Positions 15,801 to 26,288 of a stretch of 60,393 nt of DNA are shown here, piece after piece. Both the position numbers and the translations under genes were made by a program. The DNA lies in assembly GCA_047692235.1 (NCBI GenBank), contig JBLLJR010000002.1:1-60393 (forward strand). Reading direction: 5' to 3'. Each line of letters starts with the position of its first letter. Position 1 is the stretch's first letter. The notes beneath the pieces were generated by a model. The model searched no databases. It was not told the origin of the DNA and saw only the letters and a program-made list of their open reading frames with translations. Origin of the DNA: JBLLJR01 sp047692235. Its GTDB lineage: Bacteria; Pseudomonadota; Gammaproteobacteria; Enterobacterales; Enterobacteriaceae.

Positions 15801-17180
15801 ATGACTATTAATAAATGTTTAGATACTATTATTGCAATAGCTACTCCTATAGGATGTGGAGGAATAGGTATTTTACGTATTTCTGGTATATTAGTTAAAT
15901 ATGTAGCTAATAAAATATTAGGTAAAATTCCATTACCACGATATGCAGAATATTTATCATTTAAAAATAAATATGGGAACTTAATTGATAAAGGTATTGT
16001 GTTATTTTTTCCAAAACCCAATTCTTTTACTGGAGAAGATGTATTAGAGTTACATGGTCACGGTGGTCCAATAGTATTAGATATGTTACTAAAAGAAATA
16101 ATATCTATAAAAAATATACGAATAGCTAATCCTGGTGAATTTTCTGAGCGCGCATTTATGAATAACAAAATAGATTTGTTACAAGCAGAAGCAATTTGTG
16201 ATTTAATTAATGCAACTTCAGAACAATCTGTAAAATCTTCTATAAATTCTTTACAAGGATTTTTTTCAAAAAAAATTAATGTATTATCTAAATCTTTAAT
16301 TAATTTAAGAGCATACATAGAAGCATCTATAGATTTTTCAACAGAAGAAATTAATGTATTAACAAATAGTAAAATTAATATATATTTAAATGATTTAATT
16401 ATGCAAATCAAAAAAATATACAGTGATGTTTCTCAAGGAATTATATTAAAAGAAGGTATTACAATTGTAATTTTTGGAATACCAAATGTAGGAAAATCTA
16501 GTTTGTTAAATATATTAACACAAAAAGATACTGCAATAGTTACAAATATTGCAGGTACTACTCGTGATATTTTAAAAGAACATATAAATATTGAAGGTAT
16601 GCCAGTTAATATTATTGATACTGCTGGTGTGCATAATACAAATAATAAAATTGAATTAATTGGTATAGAAAAAACTTGGAATGAAATTAAAAAAGCAAAT
16701 CATATACTATATATAGTAGATAGTTCTCAATTTAGTAAGGATGATAATCCAGAAAATATTATACCTTTAAGATTGAAAAATAACATATCATCTAATAATC
16801 AAGTGACAATAATTAGAAATAAATCTGATATAACTAAAGAACAAACTAGTATTGTTACAAAATGTGGTTTTAAAATAATTACAATTTCAGCACGTTATGG
16901 ATATGGAATAAAATTGTTAAAAGAACATATTAAAAAATGTGTTGGTTTTAAAGGCTATAATGAAAGCATGTTTATAGCTAGAAGACGTCATTTAGAAGAA
17001 CTTAAAACTGCCATAAAACATTTAAAAAATTGTAAAAAAGTTTTAGAATATAATAAATATTATGAAATAATATCAGAAGAATTACATTTAGCACATAAAT
17101 CATTATATAATATAATGGGTAAATATAATTCAAATGATTTATTAAAAAAGATATTTTCAGATTTTTGTATAGGTAAATAA
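15801..17180 (+). CDS. mnmE: tRNA modification GTPase MnmE
   Basis: With MnmG (also in this window) it builds the mnm5/cmnm5 group on U34 of tRNAs reading NNA/NNG codons. It has 459 residues (454 in E. coli). The N-terminal folate-binding domain begins DTIIAIATPIGCGGIGILR. The G domain has FGIPNVGKSSLLN, the IAGTTRD switch, DTAG and RNKSD. The C-terminus ends FCIGK with the essential cysteine. It follows yidC by 45 bp, as in E. coli. Confidence 0.97.
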   Translation: MTINKCLDTIIAIATPIGCGGIGILRISGILVKYVANKILGKIPLPRYAEYLSFKNKYGNLIDKGIVLFFPKPNSFTGEDVLELHGHGGPIVLDMLLKEIISIKNIRIANPGEFSERAFMNNKIDLLQAEAICDLINATSEQSVKSSINSLQGFFSKKINVLSKSLINLRAYIEASIDFSTEEINVLTNSKINIYLNDLIMQIKKIYSDVSQGIILKEGITIVIFGIPNVGKSSLLNILTQKDTAIVTNIAGTTRDILKEHINIEGMPVNIIDTAGVHNTNNKIELIGIEKTWNEIKKANHILYIVDSSQFSKDDNPENIIPLRLKNNISSNNQVTIIRNKSDITKEQTSIVTKCGFKIITISARYGYGIKLLKEHIKKCVGFKGYNESMFIARRRHLEELKTAIKHLKNCKKVLEYNKYYEIISEELHLAHKSLYNIMGKYNSNDLLKKIFSDFCIGK

Positions 17181-17218
17181 TTATTTGTATTCAATTTAAA
17201 TTTAAGGATTTTACATAT

Positions 17219-17680
17219 ATGAGTAGAGGAATAAATAAAGTTATTTTAATAGGTAATTTAGGACAAAAACCTGATATTAGATATATGCCTAATGGAGGAG
17301 CTGTAGTTAATTTAAGTATAGCTACATCAGAGATATGGAATGATAAAAAAACTGGAAAAATTAAAGAAAAAACTGAATGGCATCGCGTAGTTTTATTTGG
17401 TAAAATAGCAGAAATAGCAAATGAATATTTGCACAAAGGATCGCAAGTATATATAGAAGGATATTTACAAACAAGAAAATGGAAAGATAATAATGGAATA
17501 GAAAGATATACTACAGAAATAATTGTAGGCGTTAATGGTACGATGAAAATGTTAGGAAACAAGCCAGAATTTCCTTATAAGGAAAATAAAAATAATAAAG
17601 AAAATAATAATGAAATTTCCGTAAAAGAATTAGAAAATAATTCTAAATTAATTGATTTTAACAATGATATTCCATTTTAA
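17219..17680 (+). CDS. ssb: Single-stranded DNA-binding protein
   Basis: A 153-residue SSB (178 in E. coli) with an N-terminal OB fold. MSRGINKVILIGNLGQKPDI, WHRVVLFGKIAEIANEYLHK and YIEGYLQTRKW are characteristic. The disordered linker is shortened and lysine/asparagine rich, but the acidic tip that recruits partner proteins remains as DFNNDIPF (DDDIPF in E. coli). Start ATG follows TTAAGGATTTTAC. It converges with fusA, 19 bp away. Confidence 0.97.
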   Translation: MSRGINKVILIGNLGQKPDIRYMPNGGAVVNLSIATSEIWNDKKTGKIKEKTEWHRVVLFGKIAEIANEYLHKGSQVYIEGYLQTRKWKDNNGIERYTTEIIVGVNGTMKMLGNKPEFPYKENKNNKENNNEISVKELENNSKLIDFNNDIPF

Positions 17681-17699
17681 AAATAAAAAATTAAATTTT

Positions 17700-19793
17700 T
17701 TATTTTTTATCAATTATAAATTTAGAAATATTTTTTGGAACTGGATGATATTTTAAAAATTCCATAGAATAAAATGCTCTGCCTTGTGTTTGAGATCTTA
17801 AATCAGTAGCATAACCAAACATTTCTGATAAAGGAACATGACAATAAATTATTTTATTGTTAATATTTTCATCAATATTGTTTATTATTCCCCTTCTTCT
17901 ATTGATATCTCCTATCACATCACCCATATATTTTTCAGGAGTTTCAACATCCACTTTCATAATAGGTTCTAGTAATATTGGATTTGCTTTCATAAAACCT
18001 GATTTAAATGCTATAGAACTTGCTATTTTAAATGCTATCTCTGATGAATCTACTTCATGAAAAGAACCATCAAACACAGTAACTTTTATATTTATAATAG
18101 GATATCCAGCTAAAACACCACTTTTTATTTGTTCTTGTACACCTTTATCTATTGATGGAATATATTCTTTAGGAATAACTCCACCAGAAATTTTATTAAC
18201 AAATTCATAGTTTTTGTTACAAGATGATAATGGTTCAATTTTTAACCAAACATGTCCAAATTGACCACGTCCTCCAGATTGTCTAATGAATTTCCCTTCT
18301 TGTTCTACTGAATTTAATATAGTTTCTCTATATGCAACTTGCGGTTTACCAATATTTGATTGTACATTAAATTCACGTTTCATACGATCAACTAAAATTT
18401 CTAAATGTAATTCTCCCATACCTGCAATAATAGTTTGACTAGATTCTTTGTCAGTATATACTTTAAAAGAAGGATCTTCTTGAGATAATCTATGTAAAGC
18501 AGTTCCCATTCTTTTTTGATCTTCTTTTGTTTTAGGTTCTACTGCAATAGAAATTACTGGTTCTGGAAATTCCATTTTTTCAAGAATTATTGGATGCATT
18601 AATGAACATAAAGTATCTCCTGTAGTAACATCTTTTAATCCTATAGCTGCAGCTATATCGCCAGATCTAACTTCTTTAATTTCATCTCGTTTATTGGCAT
18701 GCATTTGTACGATTCGACCAAATCTTTCACGCTTTTCTTTTGTTGAATTTAATATTATATCTCCGGATTTAACAATTCCAGAATAAACTCTGAAAAAAGT
18801 TAAATTGCCTACAAATGCATCGGAAGCTATTTTGAATGCTAATGCAGAAAAAGGTTCATCATCATTAGATTTTCTTGTGCAAATTTTGCCATTACTTAGT
18901 AATCCACGAATTGGAGGTATATTATTAGGTGATGGTAAATATTCTATGATTATATCTAATATTGCTTGTATACCTTTATTTTTAAATGCAGATCCACATG
19001 TAACTAATATAATGTCGTTATTTATAACTCTTTTTCTTAATTCATATTTAATTTCTGTTTCATTTAATGAATAATTATTTAAGTATTTATCCATTAAAAT
19101 ATCAGACGATTCAGCTACAGATTCAATTAAATGTTTACGCCATTTATTAGATAAAGAAATTAAATTATTTGGAATATCTATATACTTAAAAGTCATACCT
19201 TTATCAAATTCATTCCATATAATTGCTTTCATTTTTATTAAATCTATTAATCCAATAAAATTAGCTTCTTTACCTATAGGTAAATAAATAGGAACTGGAT
19301 TAGCTGTTAGTTTGTCTTGTAATTGTTGAACTACATTAAAATAATCTGCTCCAGTTCTGTCCATTTTATTTATAAAAGCAATGCGTGGTACTTTGTATTT
19401 ATTAGCTTGTCTCCACACAGTTTCAGACTGAGGTTGTACACCACCGACAGCACAATAAATCATTAATACACTATCTAGTATACGCATAGAACGTTCAACT
19501 TCAACTGTAAAATCTACATGCCCAGGAGTATCAATAATATTTATACGATGAGATTGAAATTGTTTTAACATGCCAGACCAAAAACATGTTGTAGCTGCAG
19601 ATGTTATTGTAATACCACGTTCTTGTTCTTGTGCCATCCAATCCATAGTTGCTGAACCATGATGTACTTCTCCTATTTTATGATTTATACCTGTATAATA
19701 TAAAATACGTTCTGTAGTAGTAGTTTTTCCAGCATCTATATGTGCGCTAATACCAATATTTCTATAATTTGAAATTTTTGTTACACGAGACAT
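17700..19793 (-). CDS. fusA: Translation elongation factor G
   Basis: The GTPase that drives ribosomal translocation and, with RRF, recycling. It has 697 residues (704 in E. coli). G motifs are AHIDAGKTTTTE, DTPGHVDF and NKMD, and domains II-V are complete, for example QSGGRGQFGHVW. The start is set at ATG 19793 (MSRVTKISNYRN) rather than the upstream TTG of the longer frame, because the GAGG ribosome site lies at good spacing and the N-terminus then matches the family. It is last in the minus-strand tusDCB-rpsL-rpsG-fusA series. Confidence 0.97.
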   Translation of the reverse strand: MSRVTKISNYRNIGISAHIDAGKTTTTERILYYTGINHKIGEVHHGSATMDWMAQEQERGITITSAATTCFWSGMLKQFQSHRINIIDTPGHVDFTVEVERSMRILDSVLMIYCAVGGVQPQSETVWRQANKYKVPRIAFINKMDRTGADYFNVVQQLQDKLTANPVPIYLPIGKEANFIGLIDLIKMKAIIWNEFDKGMTFKYIDIPNNLISLSNKWRKHLIESVAESSDILMDKYLNNYSLNETEIKYELRKRVINNDIILVTCGSAFKNKGIQAILDIIIEYLPSPNNIPPIRGLLSNGKICTRKSNDDEPFSALAFKIASDAFVGNLTFFRVYSGIVKSGDIILNSTKEKRERFGRIVQMHANKRDEIKEVRSGDIAAAIGLKDVTTGDTLCSLMHPIILEKMEFPEPVISIAVEPKTKEDQKRMGTALHRLSQEDPSFKVYTDKESSQTIIAGMGELHLEILVDRMKREFNVQSNIGKPQVAYRETILNSVEQEGKFIRQSGGRGQFGHVWLKIEPLSSCNKNYEFVNKISGGVIPKEYIPSIDKGVQEQIKSGVLAGYPIINIKVTVFDGSFHEVDSSEIAFKIASSIAFKSGFMKANPILLEPIMKVDVETPEKYMGDVIGDINRRRGIINNIDENINNKIIYCHVPLSEMFGYATDLRSQTQGRAFYSMEFLKYHPVPKNISKFIIDKK

Positions 19794-19846
19794 CATAAAC
19801 CTCAATATCTAATATATAATTTTTGATTTATAAATAACTTTAAAAT

Positions 19847-20317
19847 TTACCAACGATAATGAGCAAAGGCTTTATTAGCATCTGCTGTGCGATGAACGTC
19901 ATCACGTTTTTTTACTGATAATCCTTTTTTTTCTGATGCATCTAAAAATTCATTAGATAATTTAAATATCATAGATTTATCATGACGTTTTCTTGCTGAT
20001 TCTACTATCCATCTCATAGCTAATGTATCACTACGTAATGGACGTACTTCTATTGGTATTTGATATGTAGATCCTCCAACACGACGTGATTTTACTTCTA
20101 CTGTTGGACGTACATTAGTTAATGCATTTCTAAAAATATCTAAATGTTTTTTCTTTAATTTTTTAAATAAGATATCTAAAGCAGAATAAACTATATTTTC
20201 AGCAATGGATTTTTTACCATCTGTCATTATTATATTAATAAACCTAGATAACATTTCAGAACCAAATCTTGGATCTGGTAAAATTTTTCTTTTATTAATT
20301 ACACGTCGACGTGACAT
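19847..20317 (-). CDS. rpsG: Ribosomal protein S7
   Basis: A primary 16S-binding protein that nucleates the 30S head, 156 residues. Start MSRRRVINKRKILPDPRFGS at 20317 is preceded by GGAG with 7-nt spacing; a longer in-frame start adds four residues without alignment support. The blocks VRPTVEVKSRRVGGSTYQIP and DDVHRTADANKAFAHYRW are diagnostic. It ends right at AHYRW, lacking the C-terminal extension of E. coli K-12 S7. Lies 53 bp before fusA. Confidence 0.97.
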   Translation of the reverse strand: MSRRRVINKRKILPDPRFGSEMLSRFINIIMTDGKKSIAENIVYSALDILFKKLKKKHLDIFRNALTNVRPTVEVKSRRVGGSTYQIPIEVRPLRSDTLAMRWIVESARKRHDKSMIFKLSNEFLDASEKKGLSVKKRDDVHRTADANKAFAHYRW

Positions 20318-20363
20318 TAAATACTCCATATTTAAATTATTAATATTTAAAATTTATTAAAAT

Positions 20364-20738
20364 TTATTTTTTATTTTTTTTAGCTCCATATTTTGATCTA
20401 CCTTTTTTTCGATTTTTAACTCCAGAACAGTCTAATGTTCCACGTATAGTATGATATCTAACACCAGGTAAATCTTTAACTCTTCCTCCTCGTATTAAAA
20501 CTACAGAATGTTCTTGTAAGTTATGTCCTTCTCCTCCAATATACGATGTAATTTCATACCCATTAGTTAATCTTACACGACATACTTTCCTTAAAGCGGA
20601 ATTGGGTTTTTTAGGAGTTGTAGTATATACTTTAATACATACTCCTCTTTTCTGAGGACAAGCATTTAATGCTGGTACATTACTTTTAGTAATTTTTGCA
20701 GAACGCTTCTTTCTTATTAATTGATTAATTGTTGTCAT
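20364..20738 (-). CDS. rpsL: Ribosomal protein S12
   Basis: A 124-residue decoding-centre protein, identical in length to E. coli. It includes TTTPKKPNSALRKVCRVRLT with the streptomycin-determining lysine, the GEGHNLQEHSVVLIRGGRVK loop and DLPGVRYHTIRG. In the conserved minus-strand order it follows tusB (84 bp) and precedes rpsG (46 bp). It is among the best-conserved proteins in the window. Confidence 0.98.
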   Translation of the reverse strand: MTTINQLIRKKRSAKITKSNVPALNACPQKRGVCIKVYTTTPKKPNSALRKVCRVRLTNGYEITSYIGGEGHNLQEHSVVLIRGGRVKDLPGVRYHTIRGTLDCSGVKNRKKGRSKYGAKKNKK

Positions 20739-20822
20739 TTATTAAAATGCTCTTTTAAATTATTTATAATTTAACTATCTAATATTATATATTTAATATG
20801 TTATTAAAAATAATTAAATATT

Positions 20823-21110
20823 TTACCATGAAATTTGTTGTTTATTATTTACAGTTAATTGAACAAAATCATTATAATCAATAATGGAAATACTTTTGTC
20901 AAAATATGATAACAATCCTCTAGCAATAACATCATTTTTTAATGCATATAATATAAGTCCATATTTATTTAATTGATCAAATATATAAGTATTTGAAATA
21001 CCTGCAATAACTCCGTCAGATATTAACAATAAATCATCTCCAATCTGTGTTATACGTAACAAAGATTGTAAATCACAGTAATATGGTGATTTACTTAAAG
21101 TAATTAACAT
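20823..21110 (-). CDS. tusB: Sulfurtransferase complex subunit TusB
   Basis: A 95-residue subunit of TusBCD, which relays sulfur through TusE to MnmA for 2-thiolation of U34. It begins MLITLSKSPYYCDLQSLLRI, resembling E. coli TusB (MLHTLHRSPWLTD), and ends NKQQISW, close to the family's C-terminal tryptophan. Overall similarity is low, and identification rests on this plus the order tusD-tusC-tusB-rpsL. It begins 20 bp after tusC. Confidence 0.9.
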   Translation of the reverse strand: MLITLSKSPYYCDLQSLLRITQIGDDLLLISDGVIAGISNTYIFDQLNKYGLILYALKNDVIARGLLSYFDKSISIIDYNDFVQLTVNNKQQISW

Positions 21111-21130
21111 AATTTAAATATTCTAATCCA

Positions 21131-21490
21131 TTAAAATACTAATATAGTATCAAATTTATTTAATTTATTACAAATTTTTAATTTATTTAACCATTTTACA
21201 TTTAATAATAATTTAGTATTAATGAATACTCCTCTTTCTTCTGCTGAATTAATGCATAAATATAATTCGTTTATCTTATATAAAGATAGTATTTTAAAAG
21301 TTTTAGTAAAATCTTTTAACATAAAATTTTGATGTTTTTTATTAACTAATAATAAAAATATTCCGTCTGATATAAAAAAAATTCCAATTTTTTTTATAAA
21401 AGATGATATAACTAATAATGATTCTAAACCTTCTCTTCCAGAATTTATACCATAAGGACCATTAGAAAAAATAAAAGCTACACTATTCAT
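21131..21490 (-). CDS. tusC: Sulfurtransferase complex subunit TusC
   Basis: 119 residues, the same length as E. coli TusC. The ATG at 21490 gives MNSVAFIFSNGPYGINSGRE, matching the E. coli start ([20 protein letters not shown]). A longer frame begins 15 codons upstream inside tusD and has no alignment support. The family segment FFISDGIFLLL and the ending NKFDTILVF are present. The DsrF-like fold is inferred from family membership. It follows tusD by 13 bp. Confidence 0.92.
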   Translation of the reverse strand: MNSVAFIFSNGPYGINSGREGLESLLVISSFIKKIGIFFISDGIFLLLVNKKHQNFMLKDFTKTFKILSLYKINELYLCINSAEERGVFINTKLLLNVKWLNKLKICNKLNKFDTILVF

Positions 21491-21503
21491 AATATGAAAA
21501 ATA

Positions 21504-21896
21504 TTAAAATTGAATACATCTATCAGATTTCGCAATTGATTTAGCTAAATCAATTAAACCAGTAATTTTAAAACCAAATTTATGATAACCATTATATAAA
21601 CTAATTTTTAAATTATTTTTAATATTTTGTATTATACCACGTCGTTCAATAGAATTAATACATACATACATTGGTACTTTATATTTATTTAATAAAATTT
21701 GCCATTTATTAAACAAATTTATTTCATCATTAGGTAATGTAATATTAGCAATATTACATACTCCATCTTGGTATAAAAATATACTATTAATATAATGTCC
21801 ACAGTTTATTAAAGCAGTAGCAAACTGAAATGCTATATAAGATTTTTGATTATTATATGGTGAATGATTAATAATTAAACAATATTTTAATTTCAT
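21504..21896 (-). CDS. tusD: Sulfurtransferase complex subunit TusD
   Basis: The sulfur-carrying subunit of TusBCD, 130 residues (128 in E. coli). The blocks SYIAFQFATALINCGH and SIFLYQDGVCNIAN match the DsrE family, and the catalytic cysteine is C79 in YVCINSIERRG. The ending KSDRCIQF parallels TCDRVVQF of E. coli. It is the first gene of the minus-strand tusDCB-rpsL-rpsG-fusA cluster, 186 bp downstream of mnmA, the enzyme that ultimately receives the sulfur. Confidence 0.94.
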   Translation of the reverse strand: MKLKYCLIINHSPYNNQKSYIAFQFATALINCGHYINSIFLYQDGVCNIANITLPNDEINLFNKWQILLNKYKVPMYVCINSIERRGIIQNIKNNLKISLYNGYHKFGFKITGLIDLAKSIAKSDRCIQF

Positions 21897-22082
21897 AATT
21901 AATTTTACTTTAATATTTATGAAAGTTATTAAATAAAAAAATTTTAAATTTTTATTTATACAATTAATAAATTTTAATTAAATAAATTTATTATTTTAGT
22001 CCTATGTATATATAATGTATTTATTTAAAATAAATATCAAAATATTTATATAAATAAAATTATATATTATATTTAAAATATC

Positions 22083-23177
22083 TTAAATTAAATTTATAGA
22101 CTTAATAATTCCACCACCCAAACATAAATCATTAATATAAAAAACTGCAGATTGTCCTGGCGTAACAGCAATTAAAGGATATTTTAATAATACTTTAAAA
22201 GTATTATTAGATATTGGATGAATTACACAATGCATATCTTTTTGTCTATATCTTGTTTTAACAGTGCAATACATAGGAGAATAAATTTTAGTTTCGTCTA
22301 TTAAATGTACATTATTAATTATCATGGATAACGACATTAACATATGATGTTCTTTGCCTTGTGCTACAATTAACTGATTACTAGATAATATTTTTTTAAC
22401 AACATACCAAGGTTTATTGTTATTTTTACATCCACCTATTCCTATACCTTTTCTTTGACCTATAGTATAATATATTAATCCTTTATGTATTCCTATAGTT
22501 TTATTATTGTGCGCAGAAATAATATTTCCAGATTTTGATGGTAAATATTTACCTATAAAATTACTAAATTTTTTTTTACCTATAAAACAGATTCCTGTAG
22601 AATTTTTTTTATTATAATTTAAAAAATAATTTTTTTTAGCAATATTCCTAACTTTTTTTTTAGTTAATTCTCCTAAAGGAAATAAACATCTTTGTATTTG
22701 TTTAGAACTAATTGAATATAAAAAATAACTTTGATCTTTATTTAAATCTAAACCTCTTAATAATCTATTATTTTCATCTTTTCGCACATAATGTCCAGTA
22801 GCAATATAATCTGCATATAATTTATTTATTGAATATTTTAAAAATAAATTAAATTTAATTTCTTTATTGCATAAAATATCTGGATTTGGTGTAAGACCTA
22901 TTTTGTACTGTAATAAAACACGCTCAAATACATTATACCAATAATCAGATGCAAAATTTACAACATGTAAATTTATTTTTAGTATATTACATACTGATTT
23001 AGCATCTTGTATATCTTGAGATGATGCACAATAATTTTTATTATCATCTTCTTCCCAATTTTTCATGAATAATCCTTCAACATAATATCCTTTTTTTTTA
23101 AGCAATAAAGCTGCAACAGAAGAATCTACGCCTCCAGACATTCCAACAATAACTTTTTTTTTAAAATTATATAACAT
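22083..23177 (-). CDS. mnmA: tRNA-specific 2-thiouridylase MnmA
   Basis: Transfers persulfide sulfur to U34 of tRNA-Lys, -Glu and -Gln; two tRNA-Gln(UUG) genes lie at 2.3-2.6 kb. It has 364 residues. The PP-loop VIVGMSGGVDSSVAALLL is at the N-terminus, and the catalytic cysteines are C103 (PDILCNKEIKF) and C197 (STGICFIG). The C-terminal TPGQSAVFY and CLGGGII are intact. Next to tusDCB on the same strand, which is not the E. coli arrangement but is functionally coherent. Confidence 0.97.
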   Translation of the reverse strand: MLYNFKKKVIVGMSGGVDSSVAALLLKKKGYYVEGLFMKNWEEDDNKNYCASSQDIQDAKSVCNILKINLHVVNFASDYWYNVFERVLLQYKIGLTPNPDILCNKEIKFNLFLKYSINKLYADYIATGHYVRKDENNRLLRGLDLNKDQSYFLYSISSKQIQRCLFPLGELTKKKVRNIAKKNYFLNYNKKNSTGICFIGKKKFSNFIGKYLPSKSGNIISAHNNKTIGIHKGLIYYTIGQRKGIGIGGCKNNNKPWYVVKKILSSNQLIVAQGKEHHMLMSLSMIINNVHLIDETKIYSPMYCTVKTRYRQKDMHCVIHPISNNTFKVLLKYPLIAVTPGQSAVFYINDLCLGGGIIKSINLI

Positions 23178-23456
23178 ATTCGTATAAATCTCTTACTTAA
23201 ATAAATAAAAATAAGTTAATGATATTAATATATAAATAAAAATCAATATTTTTTTATAAAAATTCTAAAAATTATAAATTAATAATTTTTGTTACAATAA
23301 ATTTAATTTTTAATTAAATATTTATTTATTAATATTAAAAATTTAATAGTATACATTATATATATTTATAATTATCTATAAAATAATAAGTATAAATAAT
23401 TATATTTTATAAATATAATGATTTATATAACTTATTTCTATAATCAAATATATATT

Positions 23457-25289
23457 ATGTTAAATTATTATCCTACATATAAATACATTATTATTGTCTT
23501 GATAATATTTTTTGGTTTTATATACGCTATTCCGAATATTTTCAGAGATGATGTTGCTATTCAAATTACTGGATCAATTAATCATAAGTTAAATAAGTCA
23601 AATATTTTAGATATCAACAATATAATAAAACATAAACATATTGTTGTTAAATCTATAGAATTAAATAATAAACAAGTTTTATTAAGATTTTATAACCAAG
23701 ATAACCAACTACTAGCTTATGAGTATTTATCTAAAAAATTAGGTAATAAATGTGTTATAGCATTAAATTTAGCTTCAACTACTCCATTTTTTTTAAAAGC
23801 TATAGGTGCTAATCCTATGAGATTAGGACTAGATTTAAGAGGTGGAGTACATTTTTTATTAAAAGTTAATTCTCAAAATTTAATAAATAAAATTAAAAAA
23901 CAAGAAATTTTTAATATATGTGATTTTTTAAAAAAAAGTAAAGTAAATTTTTTATCATTTGATGATAAAAAAATTAACTTTAAAAATAATAAAGATTTAA
24001 ATGATGCATACGATTTATTAAAATTGAAATATAAAGAAATTTATTTAAGTAAAAAAAATAAAACTACTTTGGTTGTGAAACTAACTAATTTTAAAATTAA
24101 AAAAATAAAAGAAAATGCTATAAAACAAAATATATATGTTTTAAAAAATAGACTTAATAATTTAGGTATTACAGAAGCAGTAGTACAAAAACAAAGTGAA
24201 TACGGTATAATAATTGAATTACCTGGTATTCAAGATACAACACTTGCAAAAGAAATTATAGGAGCTACAGCAACATTAGAATTTCGTTTGGTTGATAAAA
24301 GTTTTTATTTTGATATAAATAAATATAAAGAAAAATTTAAATATACAGAAATTAAAAATACTACTGATGGTAGATTAATAAGGCTTTATAAAAAACCAAT
24401 ATTAAGTGGCAAACATATAATTGATGCTACATCTGGATTTGATGAATATAATCAACCTCAAGTTAATATTTATTTAGATAAATCAGGTGGAAATATTATG
24501 TTAAATTTCACTAAAAACAATATTGGTAATGATATAGCTACATTATTTATAGAATATAATAATAAAGCGAAAACAAATATAAACAATAAAAATACAATAA
24601 AAAAAATTGAGAAAGTAATTAATGTAGCAACTATTAAATCAATATTAGATACTAATTTTAGGATTACAGGAATAAGTAATTTTAATGATTCTAAAAAATT
24701 AGCTCTTTTATTAAAATCTGGATCATTAGTTACGCCAATTAATATTATTGAAGAAAAAATAATTGGGCCAACTTTAGGAAAACAAAATATATTTAAAGGG
24801 TTAATATCTTGTTTATTAGGATTAATATCATCTATAATATTTATGATTGTAAATTACAAAAGTTTTGGTATTATTTCTACAATTGCACTTTTATCGAATT
24901 TATTATTAATATTTGGATTTATGTCTTTATTACCAGGAATAACATTAACAATGCCAGGGATTGCAGGAATAATATTATCTATAGCTGTAGCTATAGATTC
25001 TAATGTATTAATTAATGAACGTATCAAAGAAGAATTAAGAAATGGCAGAAATATTCAAAAATCTATTAATGAAGGATATAAGAGAGCATTACCAAGTATA
25101 TTAGATTCTAATTTAGTGTCCATTACTATTTCTATAATTTTATATAAATTAAATAATGGACCTATTTCTGGTTTTGCAATTACTACAATTATAGGAATAT
25201 TAACATCTATATTTACATCAATAATAGGTACTAGAGCTATTGTAAATTTTATTTATGGTGGTAAAAAAATTAAAAAATTAAATATTTAA
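23457..25289 (+). CDS. secD: Protein translocase subunit SecD
   Basis: A proton-motive-force driven partner of SecYEG, 610 residues (615 in E. coli). The start chosen is ATG 23457 (MLNYYPTYKYIIIVLIIFFG), which aligns with E. coli MLNRYPLWKY; a frame starting 13 codons upstream is unsupported. One N-terminal membrane segment is followed by a large periplasmic region with MRLGLDLRGGVHFLL, and five C-terminal segments carry GIILSIAVAIDSNVLINERI. secF follows after 2 bp. yajC, the usual upstream partner, is absent. Confidence 0.97.
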   Translation: MLNYYPTYKYIIIVLIIFFGFIYAIPNIFRDDVAIQITGSINHKLNKSNILDINNIIKHKHIVVKSIELNNKQVLLRFYNQDNQLLAYEYLSKKLGNKCVIALNLASTTPFFLKAIGANPMRLGLDLRGGVHFLLKVNSQNLINKIKKQEIFNICDFLKKSKVNFLSFDDKKINFKNNKDLNDAYDLLKLKYKEIYLSKKNKTTLVVKLTNFKIKKIKENAIKQNIYVLKNRLNNLGITEAVVQKQSEYGIIIELPGIQDTTLAKEIIGATATLEFRLVDKSFYFDINKYKEKFKYTEIKNTTDGRLIRLYKKPILSGKHIIDATSGFDEYNQPQVNIYLDKSGGNIMLNFTKNNIGNDIATLFIEYNNKAKTNINNKNTIKKIEKVINVATIKSILDTNFRITGISNFNDSKKLALLLKSGSLVTPINIIEEKIIGPTLGKQNIFKGLISCLLGLISSIIFMIVNYKSFGIISTIALLSNLLLIFGFMSLLPGITLTMPGIAGIILSIAVAIDSNVLINERIKEELRNGRNIQKSINEGYKRALPSILDSNLVSITISIILYKLNNGPISGFAITTIIGILTSIFTSIIGTRAIVNFIYGGKKIKKLNI

Positions 25290-25291
25290 TT

Positions 25292-26206
25292 ATGATAGAA
25301 AAATTATCTACTTTATTTAAAATTGATGATCAAAATATAAATTTTTTATTATATGATAAAATAATTTTAACCATATCATGTATAATTATCATTATTTCTT
25401 TAAACGTTATTTATTATAAAAATTTTAATTTTGGGTTAGATTTTAGTGGAGGAACAAAAATAGAATTACATTGTAATAACCCAATTAATATAGAAAAATT
25501 ATCATATATACTAAAAAATTATGGTTTTAATAATTTATTTATCCAATATTTTGGTACTAGCAAAAATGTTATTATTAAAATAAATAAAATAAAAAATAAA
25601 TTAAATTATAACTTAAATGATAAAATAACTTCTATTATATATAAAAAATTGCATGAACATGTACTAATAAATGATATATCATATATAGGACCAAATGTTG
25701 GCAATGAAATATTGAAAAATGGTATTTTATCTATTTTAATATCATTAATATTTATTTTTATTTATGTTAGTTTTAGATTTGAATGGAGAATGTCTATTAG
25801 TGCTATAATAGCATTATTACATGATATTATAATTACACTTGGAATATTATCTATATTTAATATTGAAGTAGACATGACTACTATAGCAGCTTTAATGTCA
25901 GTTATTGGATATTCATTAAATGATAGTATAGTTGTATTTGATAGAGTTAGAGAAAATTTTAAAAAAATTGATGATAATGTATCTAAAACTTTTAATATAT
26001 CTTTAAATCAAGTTTTTAAAAGAACAATAATAACTTCATCTATATCTATAATGATGGTATTGATACTATTTATTTTTGGTGGAAATGTTATGCATAATTT
26101 TGCTTTTGTTTTATTAATTGGAATTATTATAGGAACATTTAGTTCAATTTATATTGCTTCTTCTATTGCAATAAAACTTGGAATTAAACGAGATTATTTT
26201 TTATAA
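25292..26206 (+). CDS. secF: Protein translocase subunit SecF
   Basis: The second half of the SecDF motor, 304 residues (323 in E. coli). One N-terminal membrane helix precedes NFGLDFSGGTKIELH, and the C-terminal membrane bundle holds VIGYSLNDSIVVFDRVREN, the conserved transmembrane 4 to loop signature. It starts 2 bp after secD, implying translational coupling. ribD follows after 82 bp, echoing the E. coli neighbourhood. Confidence 0.97.
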   Translation: MIEKLSTLFKIDDQNINFLLYDKIILTISCIIIIISLNVIYYKNFNFGLDFSGGTKIELHCNNPINIEKLSYILKNYGFNNLFIQYFGTSKNVIIKINKIKNKLNYNLNDKITSIIYKKLHEHVLINDISYIGPNVGNEILKNGILSILISLIFIFIYVSFRFEWRMSISAIIALLHDIIITLGILSIFNIEVDMTTIAALMSVIGYSLNDSIVVFDRVRENFKKIDDNVSKTFNISLNQVFKRTIITSSISIMMVLILFIFGGNVMHNFAFVLLIGIIIGTFSSIYIASSIAIKLGIKRDYFL

Positions 26207-26288
26207 GCAACTATTGACGTGATATAAATGAAAATTAATATTATCATTGATTCATAAATATTTATATTATAGGTTAAATTTTAATTAA

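Noticed and set aside
17681..17699. Terminator between convergent ssb and fusA
   Set aside because: Only A/T-rich sequence without a meaningful stem.
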